Positions 23,464-30,085 of a DNA stretch of 30,085 nucleotides are shown here, piece after piece. How positions within the stretch are numbered: position 1 is the first letter of the stretch; every line of letters begins with the position of its first letter. The stretch lies in the NCBI GenBank assembly GCA_036794395.1, contig DAIRGS010000053.1, positions 1 to 30,085 on the forward strand, read 5' to 3'. The notes under the pieces are model-generated. The model was not told where the DNA came from. It did no database searches and was given only the letters and a program-made list of their open reading frames with translations. The DNA comes from DASXMX01 sp036794395 (lineage in GTDB: Bacteria; Planctomycetota; Phycisphaerae; Tepidisphaerales; Tepidisphaeraceae). A program made the position numbers and the translations under genes.

Positions 23464-25497
23464 TCACACGCGCATCAGCACCCTTGCCAAAGCCTGAACA
23501 ACGTTCCGATCAACCCACGCCATGAGCCCCGCCAGCCCAACAACCAGCGTGACGAAAAGCGCTTCGTATAATTCATCGAAATACATCCGATTGCGCAGCC
23601 AATGGTGCAGCCAGCTTATGGGCGGAACGGCCCTGAGTCTCTGGGCAAGCGGCGGGTTTGGAAGGTAGAGCAATGCGCCAATAGACAATCCAAGGGCCAG
23701 GGCAATCACCAGCCCGCGATCGGCGAGTATCGCCCCGCGGGTAAGGGCGGCCTGGAGCGCCGGCTGGGACGTTGGCGCAAGATCAGAAGTTTCGTCGGGC
23801 GGGGAATCGTCGGGCACGGTTTCGGCGATAGGCAATGCTGCGGAAAAGAGCGCCGCTGCCGCGGGTTGCCTGGAGGGGTACCACGCCTGGGCGAGTCGTC
23901 GGGCGCCTTCGCGCGCTTCGATGATGGAGGAGTCGATAATTTCTCCGACGCCGAGCCACCCGCCGGCCAGAATTGTCATGATGGCCAGCACAGCCATGGG
24001 CCATAATAATGTGGGGGCTTCGCGCGCATGATTGTAGAGTCTGCGGTCGCGCGGGCGACCGCCAAAAATAAGCATCCACCAGCGGGTCATTGCAATGGCA
24101 TTCAACCCGGTTGCGACCACGGGAAGCAGGAAGAATGCCCAGTAGGCTTTGCTTCGCGGAGCATTCGTGGCCATTGTTGCGAAGGCGGCGGCGTGCTTGA
24201 AGATCATTCCGCGGCTGTAATATCCGCTTAAGCCGACCCCGACGGATCCCGCGCCACACGCCGCGAGCAAGCCGATTGCCGCGACGACCGCTGTTATGGG
24301 CATCTTTCGAACGAGCCCGCCGAGTTTTTCCAATTCCGTTTCGCCCCGCGCCGCACGAATGACCGCGCCGGCGGCGAGAAAAAGAAGTAGTTGAAAGTAA
24401 CAAAATGAAACAAGATGAAACATTGCCCCCGACCAGCTTCCAATGCCCAGTGCAACTACGATGAGCCCCATCTGTGCGGTCGAGAGCCATGCCAGGACCT
24501 GCTTTATCCCAGGCTGGGCCAAGGCAATCAGCGAGGCCATCGACAGCGTGGTAAGCCCGACAATTCCAATTAGCAGGCGGGCGGATGGCGTCAATATCGG
24601 AAACAGGCGAGCCATCAAGAATGCCCCGCCAACGGTTTGCAGCAGGGCGAACACCATCCCCCCGGCGGGCGCAACGCCCTCGGACGCATCGGCTGTCCAG
24701 ACGTGCAGGGGAAATTGGGCGCAGCGACTGGCGGCTCCGAAAAACAACGCCACGCCGGCCAACGTCAGCGCAGTGGTCGGTAGGGTCGATCCATCGGATA
24801 AAATGCCCGAAAAGGCTTGAGTGCCGTCGCCGGCCAACAACCACAAGTCCGGCCACGTGAGCTTGCCGAGGAACGCGAAAAGTATCCCAACACCGAGGAT
24901 GAGCCCCAGATCGCCGACCCGATTGATGACGAACATTCGTACCCCCGCCCGGGTCATCACCTCTCGATCGAGGCGGAAGCCCACCAGCATGGACGCGCAA
25001 AGGCTTACGAGTTCCAGAAACACGATCGCATGCAGGAGTGATGCGGATAGGATCAATCCCAGCACCGCAAAACTTGAAAGAGCGAGGATGGTGAAGAACC
25101 TTGGCAACTGCGGATCACGGCGCATCGATCGGGCGGCGAAAATGTGCAGCAGCATGATGCCGAGCGTGAGCGTCGTAATGAGCAAAACAGAGAGGCTGTC
25201 CAGGTAAATCCCGAAGTCCATGAACCCGGGATACCCACGGCTCGCGCCGCCCTGGAATGCGGACCAGATCATGACGATGGGCGCTATGGCCTGGCGGTAT
25301 GGGAGCCCACGGAAGTTTCCGCCGGCGACCCATCGCATGAGGGCCCAGCTGCTGCCCACGAAGCTCAGTGCGGCAAAGAAAATAGCGGTGTAACCCGCCA
25401 GGGGCGTGCCCATTCGACGCCCGATGAACAGCAACAGCAGGCATGCCGCGAGCGGCAACAAAGCCGCTATGACGAGTAACAGTGCGGGAAGCGGCAT
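23464..25497 (-). CDS. NuoL-like membrane protein with partly replaced proton-channel residues
   Basis: This 677-residue protein has the NuoL plan: N-terminal helices, the central antiporter-like fold, and the C-terminal lateral helix with final anchor (NRMYFDELYEALFV and WVDRNVVQALAR). Recognisable text includes FLELVSLCASMLVGF (160-174), INRVGDLGLILG (191-202), AQFPLHVW (260-267) and IKQVLAWLSTAQMG (331-344). By eye against E. coli NuoL (numbers from memory), Glu144 (here Glu162), Asp178 (Asp196), Lys305 (Lys332) and His334 (His361) are kept. Lys229 aligns with Arg258, His254 with Phe283, His338 with Phe365, Lys342 with Gln369, and Lys399-Asp400 with Arg429-Gly430. The usual IPP.SGF.SKDE motif is GLSGYYSRG here. 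A hydrophilic insert of about 50 residues (Pro/Asp/Ser-rich) precedes the last helices. It is first in a two-gene operon with the NuoM-like gene. Confidence 0.85.
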   Translation of the reverse strand: MPLPALLLVIAALLPLAACLLLLFIGRRMGTPLAGYTAIFFAALSFVGSSWALMRWVAGGNFRGLPYRQAIAPIVMIWSAFQGGASRGYPGFMDFGIYLDSLSVLLITTLTLGIMLLHIFAARSMRRDPQLPRFFTILALSSFAVLGLILSASLLHAIVFLELVSLCASMLVGFRLDREVMTRAGVRMFVINRVGDLGLILGVGILFAFLGKLTWPDLWLLAGDGTQAFSGILSDGSTLPTTALTLAGVALFFGAASRCAQFPLHVWTADASEGVAPAGGMVFALLQTVGGAFLMARLFPILTPSARLLIGIVGLTTLSMASLIALAQPGIKQVLAWLSTAQMGLIVVALGIGSWSGAMFHLVSFCYFQLLLFLAAGAVIRAARGETELEKLGGLVRKMPITAVVAAIGLLAACGAGSVGVGLSGYYSRGMIFKHAAAFATMATNAPRSKAYWAFFLLPVVATGLNAIAMTRWWMLIFGGRPRDRRLYNHAREAPTLLWPMAVLAIMTILAGGWLGVGEIIDSSIIEAREGARRLAQAWYPSRQPAAAALFSAALPIAETVPDDSPPDETSDLAPTSQPALQAALTRGAILADRGLVIALALGLSIGALLYLPNPPLAQRLRAVPPISWLHHWLRNRMYFDELYEALFVTLVVGLAGLMAWVDRNVVQALARVLMRV

Positions 25498-25541
25498 GAG
25501 AGGTTGGGGGCTTTCTGGTTAGAGCCGAATGAATTGAATGA

Positions 25542-25565
25542 CCCTTCGACAAGCTCAGGGCAGGC
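25542..25565. repeat. Dispersed repeat (CCCTTCGACAAGCTCAGGG type)
   Basis: The text CCCTTCGACAAGCTCAGGG followed by CAGGC is a compact imperfect palindrome. I recall near-identical intergenic units from many planctomycete and other genomes. It lies upstream of the NuoL-like gene start. Confidence 0.6.
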
Positions 25566-25586
25566 GAATCAAATCCGAATGACGAA

Positions 25587-25642
25587 TGTCAGAATGACGA
25601 AACGAAAGCGTCGATGCTTTTCTGCGCTTGGTCATTCTGACA
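25587..25642. repeat. 12-base inverted repeat downstream of phhB
   Basis: TGTCAGAATGAC (25587-25598) and GTCATTCTGACA (25631-25642) are perfect inverted copies with a 32-base loop, starting eight bases after the phhB stop. No T-run follows on the minus strand, so it resembles a dispersed repeat more than an intrinsic terminator, though it could still stop transcription. Confidence 0.6.
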
Positions 25643-25650
25643 TATGTTTG

Positions 25651-25995
25651 TCACTTCGAGAGCACTTCGATTTTCGCCGCACAGATAAAATCATTGTCCG
25701 ACAACCCGCCGACTGAATGCGTGCTGTAACGGATTGTGCACTTGTTGTACCCGACTTCGAGGTCGGGATGGTGATCTTCACGATGGGAAACCCACGCGGT
25801 TGCGTTTACGAAAGCGATGGTTTCGTAATAGTTCTTGAATGCGAACGTTTTGAAAATCTCGCCGGCCTTTTGTTCCCATCCATTAAGCTGGGCGAGGTAC
25901 GTCTGAACCTGTGAGTCGGTAAGCTTTGTCGCTTTTCCCTGATTGCCTTTGCACGATCGACTTGCCAGTTCTTGGCCGAGTTCTTGTTGTGACAT
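25651..25995 (-). CDS. phhB: Pterin-4a-carbinolamine dehydratase
   Basis: This enzyme dehydrates 4a-hydroxytetrahydropterin to quinonoid dihydropterin, usually to recycle the cofactor of aromatic amino acid hydroxylases. The 114-residue length fits. The signature is complete: VSHREDHHPDLEVGYNKCTIRYSTHSVGGLSDND (residues 69-102), with the catalytic histidines His75 and His76 and the third at His93. The N-terminal 20 residues are a short extension. GGAGG lies four bases before the ATG at 25993-25995. No phenylalanine or other hydroxylase gene is in the window, so the partner is elsewhere or the protein serves another pterin pathway. A long palindrome lies upstream and an inverted repeat downstream, so it appears to be monocistronic. 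Confidence 0.95.
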   Translation of the reverse strand: MSQQELGQELASRSCKGNQGKATKLTDSQVQTYLAQLNGWEQKAGEIFKTFAFKNYYETIAFVNATAWVSHREDHHPDLEVGYNKCTIRYSTHSVGGLSDNDFICAAKIEVLSK

Positions 25996-25999
25996 ATCG

Positions 26000-26004
26000 C
26001 CTCC
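26000..26004 (-). promoter_or_regulatory. Ribosome-binding site of phhB
   Basis: GGAGG on the minus strand, four bases before the ATG at 25995, confirms the start. Confidence 0.7.
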
Positions 26005-26049
26005 ATATTAAGCGGGGTTATCGCACATGGCGCCTCCGACGCAAAACCT

Positions 26050-26118
26050 GGGAGTGCGAGGCTCCTGCCGAGCCGAAGGCCGATCAAAAACGCGGCTCGG
26101 CAGGAGCCTCGCACTCCC
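26050..26118. repeat. Perfect 26-base palindromic hairpin repeat (CGGCTCGGCAGGAGCC type)
   Basis: The arms 26050-26075 (GGGAGTGCGAGGCTCCTGCC then GAGCCG) and 26093-26118 are perfect inverted copies with a 17-base loop. From memory this unit recurs between genes in many planctomycete and proteobacterial environmental genomes. It lies between the divergent starts of phhB and the phosphatase. No T-run follows, so it is more likely a REP-like element than a terminator. Confidence 0.9.
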
Positions 26119-26204
26119 GCTGAGCGCATATGCGATCGCCCTGCCGTGTTAAGGGCGGGATTATATCCGCAATTGTGCGCTGCACATCTTTTGAATAACC
26201 TCGA

Positions 26205-27017
26205 TTGACTGTGAACTGGGTGATCGGCGACATTCACGGGATGCACCGGCCGCTGAGCGCTCTGCTCACCGCCGTCAGCGGGGCCGACTCCGAAGCCCAA
26301 TTCATCTTCGTTGGCGATTACGTTAATCGCGGCCCTGATTCACGCCGGGTGATCGATCTGCTGCTCACGCTGCCGCGCGCGACATTCCTGCGCGGGAATC
26401 ACGATGACATTTTTGATCTGCTCGTCAACGGTGACTGCTACATCTGCCACCCGACCGCGCCAAATCGCATCACTGCCTTCACGTGGTTCATACAACATGG
26501 GCTTGCCGAAACACTGATGAGCTACGGCGTCGACGGAGGCGAGCTTGACGCGGCCCTGCAAAAGCCGAGCGATGCGGTGCTCGATCAGATGCTGAAGGTG
26601 GTGCCGCCGGAGCATCGGCGGTTTTTTCGAGGACTTGAGGCGGTTTACGAATCGAGCGACTTTTTTGTCGCGCATGGATATTGGGACCCCGATGAGCCGG
26701 ACAGTTCGCCTTCGTTGGCAAATCGCCTGGGCGACGATGCGCAGCTCCGATATCAGCTTCTGTGGGGGCGCTTTTCAGAATCGCAACTGACGCGGAAAAA
26801 GAAGTGGACGCGGACGGGCTACTTCGGCCACACGCCGATTTCCTCATATCGAACTTCGGGCGGAGACCTGGTGCCCATTCGCGGCAACAACATTGTGCTG
26901 CTGGATACCGCGTCAGCACTATCCACCGTTGGGATGCTTTCGGCGGTGTGCACGAAAGACGGAGCGATCATCCAAGCCGATCGCGCGGGGGAGATTTTTA
27001 AGAGTTCAGGCGATTGA
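26205..27017 (+). CDS. PPP-family metallophosphatase (Ser/Thr phosphatase or Ap4A hydrolase-like)
   Basis: This 270-residue protein carries all metal motifs of the PPP family: GDIHG (8-12), GDYVNRGPDS (37-46), GNHDD (64-68), a later His in VAHGYWDPD, and FGHTP near residue 210. Bacterial members of this length, resembling PrpA/PrpB, dephosphorylate proteins or diadenosine polyphosphates with Mn2+. The start is uncertain: TTG at 26205 gives MTVNWVIGDIHG and GTG at 26211 gives MNWVIGDIHG; both keep the motif at the N-terminus and neither has a clear ribosome-binding site. It is cytoplasmic, with no operon partner. It could oppose the two kinases in this window, but the distance gives no direct support. 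Confidence 0.92.
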   Translation: MTVNWVIGDIHGMHRPLSALLTAVSGADSEAQFIFVGDYVNRGPDSRRVIDLLLTLPRATFLRGNHDDIFDLLVNGDCYICHPTAPNRITAFTWFIQHGLAETLMSYGVDGGELDAALQKPSDAVLDQMLKVVPPEHRRFFRGLEAVYESSDFFVAHGYWDPDEPDSSPSLANRLGDDAQLRYQLLWGRFSESQLTRKKKWTRTGYFGHTPISSYRTSGGDLVPIRGNNIVLLDTASALSTVGMLSAVCTKDGAIIQADRAGEIFKSSGD

Positions 27018-27144
27018 GGACGGTGGAGGAATGGTCCGGGGTAGGCTGTGTGAGGGCGATTGTAAAGCGCCTTCAAATTCCGCTGGCAAGGTGAGGTCGA
27101 TAGCGGGGGGAATCAAGATTGTCCGGAAATGAATGGCGCCTGGC

Positions 27145-27190
27145 ACTCGCCCTCACCCCAGCCCTCTCCCGGGGGGAGAGGGGGCAAGAA
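27145..27190. repeat. Dispersed repeat (CCTCACCCCAGCCCTCTCCC type)
   Basis: Within the unit, CCCTCTCCC (27162-27170) and GGGAGAGGG (27174-27182) form a tight hairpin. This text is common between genes in many bacterial genomes. It lies between the convergent phosphatase and carA stops and may end transcription from both sides, though no T-run is seen. The rest of 27018-27255 shows nothing. Confidence 0.7.
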
Positions 27191-27255
27191 GGCGCTATTC
27201 CTTCACGCGCAACAGATCCAGACAAGCGCGGTTCGTGAAAACCATCTGGTTTTCA

Positions 27256-28443
27256 TCAGCCAGTTGCATCGATCTCGCGGAGCGATTGTAGTTCTGCCAG
27301 TCGTTTGCCTGTGGGGGCTTTTTTGGTTTTCATCATCTCGATGAATGCATCGAAGAGATAAGCCGCGTCGTGGGGGCCGGGGCTGGCTTCGGGGTGGTAT
27401 TGGACGCAGAACATGGGCAGGTCGCGATGGCGGAAGCCTTCGACGGTGTTGTCGTTGAGATTGATGTGGGTGACGATGCCGCCGCGGGATTCGAGGGACT
27501 TTTGATCGACGGCAAAGCCGTGATTCTGGCTGGTGATTTCGACGCGGCCGGTATCGAGATTCTTGACCGGCTGATTTCCGCCTCGATGGCCAAATTTAAG
27601 TTTGTAAGTTGTCGCGCCCAATGCACGGCCCAGAAGCTGATGGCCCAGGCAGATGCCGAAGATGGGCACCTTGCCCATGGCACCCTGAATGGGCGTGACC
27701 GCGTAATCGAGGACGGCTGGATCGCCCGGGCCATTGGAGATGAACAGACCATCGGGATGATGGCTCATAATTTCTTCGGTGGTTACATCCGGCGGAAGCA
27801 CGGTGACTTTTACGCCGCGTTCGGTGAGGTGGCGGAGAATGTTTTCTTTTGCGCCGCAATCGAGCGCGACGACGTGCATGCCATCGCCGCGTTCGACCTT
27901 GCCCAGGCCCCAATCGCCCTGATTCTCGTTCCATTCATATGACTTGGCGGGCTTAACCGCCTGCACCCAGTCGGCCCCGGCCATCTGCGCTCCGTGCCGG
28001 GCGCGCTCCACGAGCTTTAAATCATCCAGTAATTCGGTGGAGAGGATGCCGCGCATTGACCCGTCGATGCGGAGCTTGCGGGTGAGAGCGCGCGTGTCGA
28101 TGCCTTCAATTCCGATGATCTTATTTTGGACCAGATACTCATCCAGACTCATATTCGCGCGGTAGTTCGAATACACCGGCGGCAGTTCCTTCACCACAAA
28201 ACCGCTCACATGCGGCCGGCGGCTTTCGACATCCTCGAGGTTGATGCCGTAGTTCCCAATCAGCGGGTAAGTCATGGCGACGATCTGACCTTTGTAGGAG
28301 GGATCGGTGAGGATCTCCTGGTAGCCGATCATCGAGGTATTGAAGACAACTTCGCCCTCGGAGGTGCCGGAATGGCCGAAAGCGCGGCCGGTAAAGACGG
28401 TTCCGTCCTCGAGGGCAAGCTTGGCGACGCGTGTGCTGCTCAT
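27256..28443 (-). CDS. carA: Carbamoyl-phosphate synthase small (glutaminase) subunit
   Basis: CarA hydrolyses glutamine and delivers ammonia to CarB for carbamoyl phosphate, feeding arginine and pyrimidine synthesis. The 395-residue length is normal. The N-terminal domain has FNTSMIGYQEILTDPSY (34-50) and GIEGIDTRALTR (111-122). The class I glutaminase domain has SNGPGDP (236-242), the nucleophile Cys265 in FGICLGHQLLG, and the catalytic His350 and Glu352 in QYHPEASPGPHD. All are intact. carB is not in the window; the gene stands alone between two repeat-rich gaps, so the subunits are unlinked here, at least on this side. The stop converges on the phosphatase gene. Confidence 0.97.
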   Translation of the reverse strand: MSSTRVAKLALEDGTVFTGRAFGHSGTSEGEVVFNTSMIGYQEILTDPSYKGQIVAMTYPLIGNYGINLEDVESRRPHVSGFVVKELPPVYSNYRANMSLDEYLVQNKIIGIEGIDTRALTRKLRIDGSMRGILSTELLDDLKLVERARHGAQMAGADWVQAVKPAKSYEWNENQGDWGLGKVERGDGMHVVALDCGAKENILRHLTERGVKVTVLPPDVTTEEIMSHHPDGLFISNGPGDPAVLDYAVTPIQGAMGKVPIFGICLGHQLLGRALGATTYKLKFGHRGGNQPVKNLDTGRVEITSQNHGFAVDQKSLESRGGIVTHINLNDNTVEGFRHRDLPMFCVQYHPEASPGPHDAAYLFDAFIEMMKTKKAPTGKRLAELQSLREIDATG

Positions 28444-28561
28444 GGCGCGGGATTATATGAGAAAACATTGAGGGGGCCACTGGGACAGCGGCTGACGGGT
28501 ATGCCCGGCCCGCGGTTGACAATTATTTGAATAAAACGCACGGGCCTACCGATATTGACGG

Positions 28562-28637
28562 CAGGCTGTGGGTCTCCGACCAATAGGTCGGGCAGCCTGT
28601 TTAGGGACCGGTGTTACGGCGAGCACCGGTCTCTTTT
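28562..28637. repeat. Two neighbouring palindromic hairpins
   Basis: The first is nested: CAGGCTG (28562-28568) with CAGCCTG (28593-28599) around CCGACC/GGTCGG. The second is GACCGGTG (28606-28613) with CACCGGTC (28624-28631), followed by TCTTTTT. On the + strand the second looks like an intrinsic terminator, but no + strand gene lies before it; I read it as part of a dispersed repeat. The region 28444-28767 between carA and the NPCBM gene otherwise holds only the tandem palindromes listed next. Confidence 0.7.
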
Positions 28638-28696
28638 TGCGCGCCGATTCGAAGACCAAGCACTTGAATATGACCGCGCAAGATCACGCGCTTGTT

Positions 28697-28740
28697 GTGC
28701 AGGTCTCCAGACCTGCACGTGCAGGCTTGGAAGCCTGCAC
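28697..28740. repeat. Two back-to-back perfect palindromes (GTGCAGG type)
   Basis: GTGCAGGTCT-CC-AGACCTGCAC (28697-28718) is directly followed by GTGCAGGCTT-GG-AAGCCTGCAC (28719-28740). Each is a perfect 10-base-arm palindrome with a two-base centre, and the two share the GTGCAGG ends. Such units are common between planctomycete genes, from memory. Confidence 0.85.
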
Positions 28741-28767
28741 CACAATAAACGAATAACGTACGATCAT

Positions 28768-29970
28768 TTACCGTGTTGGCTCGGCGGGTTTCTTCAGGAG
28801 GGCGGGCTCGATCCAATCCAGCGCGTCTTGCGCGTAGGCGGAGCCGCCATCAACTTCGAAGATGAGAGTTTTTGCGCCGTTCAGATCCTGCACGATGGGT
28901 GATGACAATGAGCCCGATCGGACGTGCTGTTTTTCGTAAACGACTTTGTCGTCGAGCTTGATGCGGACGGTGACATCGGCAAGGGTTGAGTCGCCTTCGA
29001 TGGCGTAGCGGGTTCGAAATGCGATGTAGGATGGATCGAGCGGCCAGACGATGCGCGAAAAGGCGTGAACAGCGATGCCGTGCGGGAACTGTGTGCCTTT
29101 GAATTCGATGGGGCCCTGCGTATCAAACGCGCGGTCCATGTAAGCGGGGACCTGACGGGCCGGGCCGACGAAGGGGAAGGACACCGCTTCGGACGGCGCG
29201 CGGGAGGAGAGCCAACTCACCGGGCCATTGAGTTGCTCGATGGCAGCCACATGGGCGATGGGGATCTTTCGCGATGCATCTTTTGCGAGGGTCAGGTCGA
29301 GATTATCCGAATCGAGTTTTGCTTCAGTGCCCACGAGCGAGGAGCCGTCGTCAAGACGTACGCGGAAGCCATGCTTCGGCGGGCCAGCGCCTGGCGTGGC
29401 GGCGAAGCTGATTGAGGTTATCGAGTCGAGTGGAACTTCGCTGTTGCCGGCGCCGGTCTGCACTGTCGCCGATTGCCCGGACATACTGGCGATAATGCCG
29501 CGTACCGTATCGCCATTGGAGAGGGTGACGACATCTTCGCGTCCCTGCTCGCCGGGGTTGGTTTGGGTGCCGGTGGTGTGACGCGTGAAACCGATGAGGC
29601 CACCGGTGGGAATGGAAATTTCGCCAAGGGTGGCGTTGCGCCAGACAAGGGCCTCGGCCGTGAGATTGACCGGCTCGCCGCCGAGTTTGTCTCCGCCGGC
29701 CATGTGCAGGGTGAATTTTGCGGGGCTGGTTACCGGTGGCAACGGGCGCTGAACATCAAGGAATTGGTCCAGCGGAATGGAGCGCGGCGCGGGGTTTTCC
29801 GCGGTGGTGACCTTCAGGCCCGACGCATCAAAACCGGCGAGGGTTACCGGATCGCTTTTGAAATCGGCGGTGGTCAGGATCCATTTGGGCCCTGCAACCT
29901 GCCCCCGTCCAACGGAGGAGAATCCAAGTGTTAAGCCGACTGCCAAAAGACTGGTGATTTTTTTAAGCAT
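28768..29970 (-). CDS. Secreted protein with NPCBM/NEW2-like C-terminal domain
   Basis: This 400-residue protein starts at the ATG at 29968-29970, giving the signal peptide MLKKITSLLAVGLTLGFSS with cleavage near GRGQ. A farther ATG at 30045 would lie inside repeats and is rejected. The middle (about 30-260) is beta-rich, with repeated phrases of the kind LSNGDTVRGIIASM and LDDGSSLVGTEAKL, each followed by an IP-and-AI-type strand, suggesting small repeated beta units. The last 130 residues carry the NPCBM pattern: AFDTQGPIEFKGTQFPHGIAVH, then FRTRYAIEGDS, VTVRIKLDDKVVYEK, and the closing DALDWIEPALL. NPCBM domains bind carbohydrates, usually on the cell surface or on secreted glycosidases. 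No catalytic domain is present, so binding or structure is the likely role. Confidence 0.85.
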   Translation of the reverse strand: MLKKITSLLAVGLTLGFSSVGRGQVAGPKWILTTADFKSDPVTLAGFDASGLKVTTAENPAPRSIPLDQFLDVQRPLPPVTSPAKFTLHMAGGDKLGGEPVNLTAEALVWRNATLGEISIPTGGLIGFTRHTTGTQTNPGEQGREDVVTLSNGDTVRGIIASMSGQSATVQTGAGNSEVPLDSITSISFAATPGAGPPKHGFRVRLDDGSSLVGTEAKLDSDNLDLTLAKDASRKIPIAHVAAIEQLNGPVSWLSSRAPSEAVSFPFVGPARQVPAYMDRAFDTQGPIEFKGTQFPHGIAVHAFSRIVWPLDPSYIAFRTRYAIEGDSTLADVTVRIKLDDKVVYEKQHVRSGSLSSPIVQDLNGAKTLIFEVDGGSAYAQDALDWIEPALLKKPAEPTR

Positions 29971-29986
29971 ACGTATGAAACGCCGA

Positions 29987-30012
29987 TAAATGACCGTGCG
30001 CGATTCCGCGCT
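29987..30012. repeat. 26-base dispersed repeat, copy 2
   Basis: This matches 2217-2242 at 23 of 26 bases. Here it starts 17 bases upstream of the NPCBM gene's ATG, so it overlaps the likely promoter or leader of that gene. It contains the imperfect palindrome GCGCGATTCCGCGC. Confidence 0.6.
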
Positions 30013-30020
30013 TTTTGTGA

Positions 30021-30040
30021 CATGGGCTTCCCAGCCCATG
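30021..30040. repeat. Short palindrome (CATGGGCT...AGCCCATG)
   Basis: CATGGGCT and AGCCCATG are perfect 8-base arms with a four-base loop, next to the 26-base repeat. This 'tgggcttccagccca' unit is a common planctomycete intergenic motif, from memory. Confidence 0.6.
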
Positions 30041-30085
30041 GTCAAGGGGGATGATTCCCAGCGACGGGTTCGATTTGGGAAAACC

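Noticed and set aside
28606..28637. Intrinsic terminator on the + strand
   Set aside because: The hairpin plus T-run looks right, but there is no + strand gene upstream that could use it.
29971..30045. N-terminal extension of the NPCBM protein from ATG 30045
   Set aside because: The extra codons lie within repeats and would precede a good signal peptide.
1..30085. CRISPR array, tRNA or rRNA genes, integrase, transposase
   Set aside because: No regularly spaced direct repeats, no cloverleaf-like or conserved rRNA text, and no recombinase motifs were found on either strand.

Overview
The window is dense, GC-rich bacterial DNA that most likely comes from a planctomycete of the Phycisphaerae type. 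The clues are: Ser/Thr kinases with a shared N-terminal helical region and periplasmic lectin-like or DUF1080 tails, paired with an ECF-like sigma factor; a membrane protein ending in the CxxCGYDLT...CPECG zinc ribbon; an NPCBM-type secreted protein; and many short palindromic repeats between genes. Family assignments are by eye and from memory; no database search was run.

Layout. Positions 1-3136 (mostly + strand): a 5'-truncated amidohydrolase, two small membrane proteins, a DUF7710-like protein and a zinc-ribbon membrane protein, with a gene-poor stretch at 1966-2499. Positions 3277-4511 (-): hpt overlapping a bacterial-PH membrane protein. Positions 4683-12103 (-): a signalling module read as sigma factor, then a 940-aa kinase-DUF1080 fusion, a signal-peptide protein, and a second, closely related kinase. 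Positions 12221-13357: a two-gene cassette (retropepsin-like protease plus a winged-helix-like protein with a GDNNQV motif). A degenerate piece of the gltD 3' end joined to a piece of the hpt 5' end flanks it on one side, and the real gltD on the other. Positions 13375-20150 (-): gltB and gltD, unusually separated by a HEPN-like gene and an overlapping small BolA-like gene. Position 20428 onward: an M32 carboxypeptidase (+), convergent with a nuoL-nuoM pair (-), phhB (-), a PPP-family phosphatase (+), carA (-) and a secreted NPCBM protein (-).

How the genes fit together. gltBD (ammonia assimilation), carA (glutamine-dependent carbamoyl phosphate) and hpt (purine salvage) are core nitrogen and nucleotide metabolism. 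The sigma-kinase block looks like a trans-envelope sensing unit. The NuoL/NuoM pair stands apart from any other complex I genes in the window, and both proteins have lost several residues normally needed for proton translocation.

The best candidates for something undescribed are: (i) the HEPN/BolA-like overlapping pair inside gltB-gltD; (ii) the protease/GDNNQV cassette bounded by an imperfect repeat of the gltD 3' end and next to an hpt-gltD scar; (iii) the degenerate NuoL/NuoM pair; and (iv) the sigma-kinase-secreted protein-kinase module. No tRNA, rRNA, CRISPR array, integrase or transposase was found.
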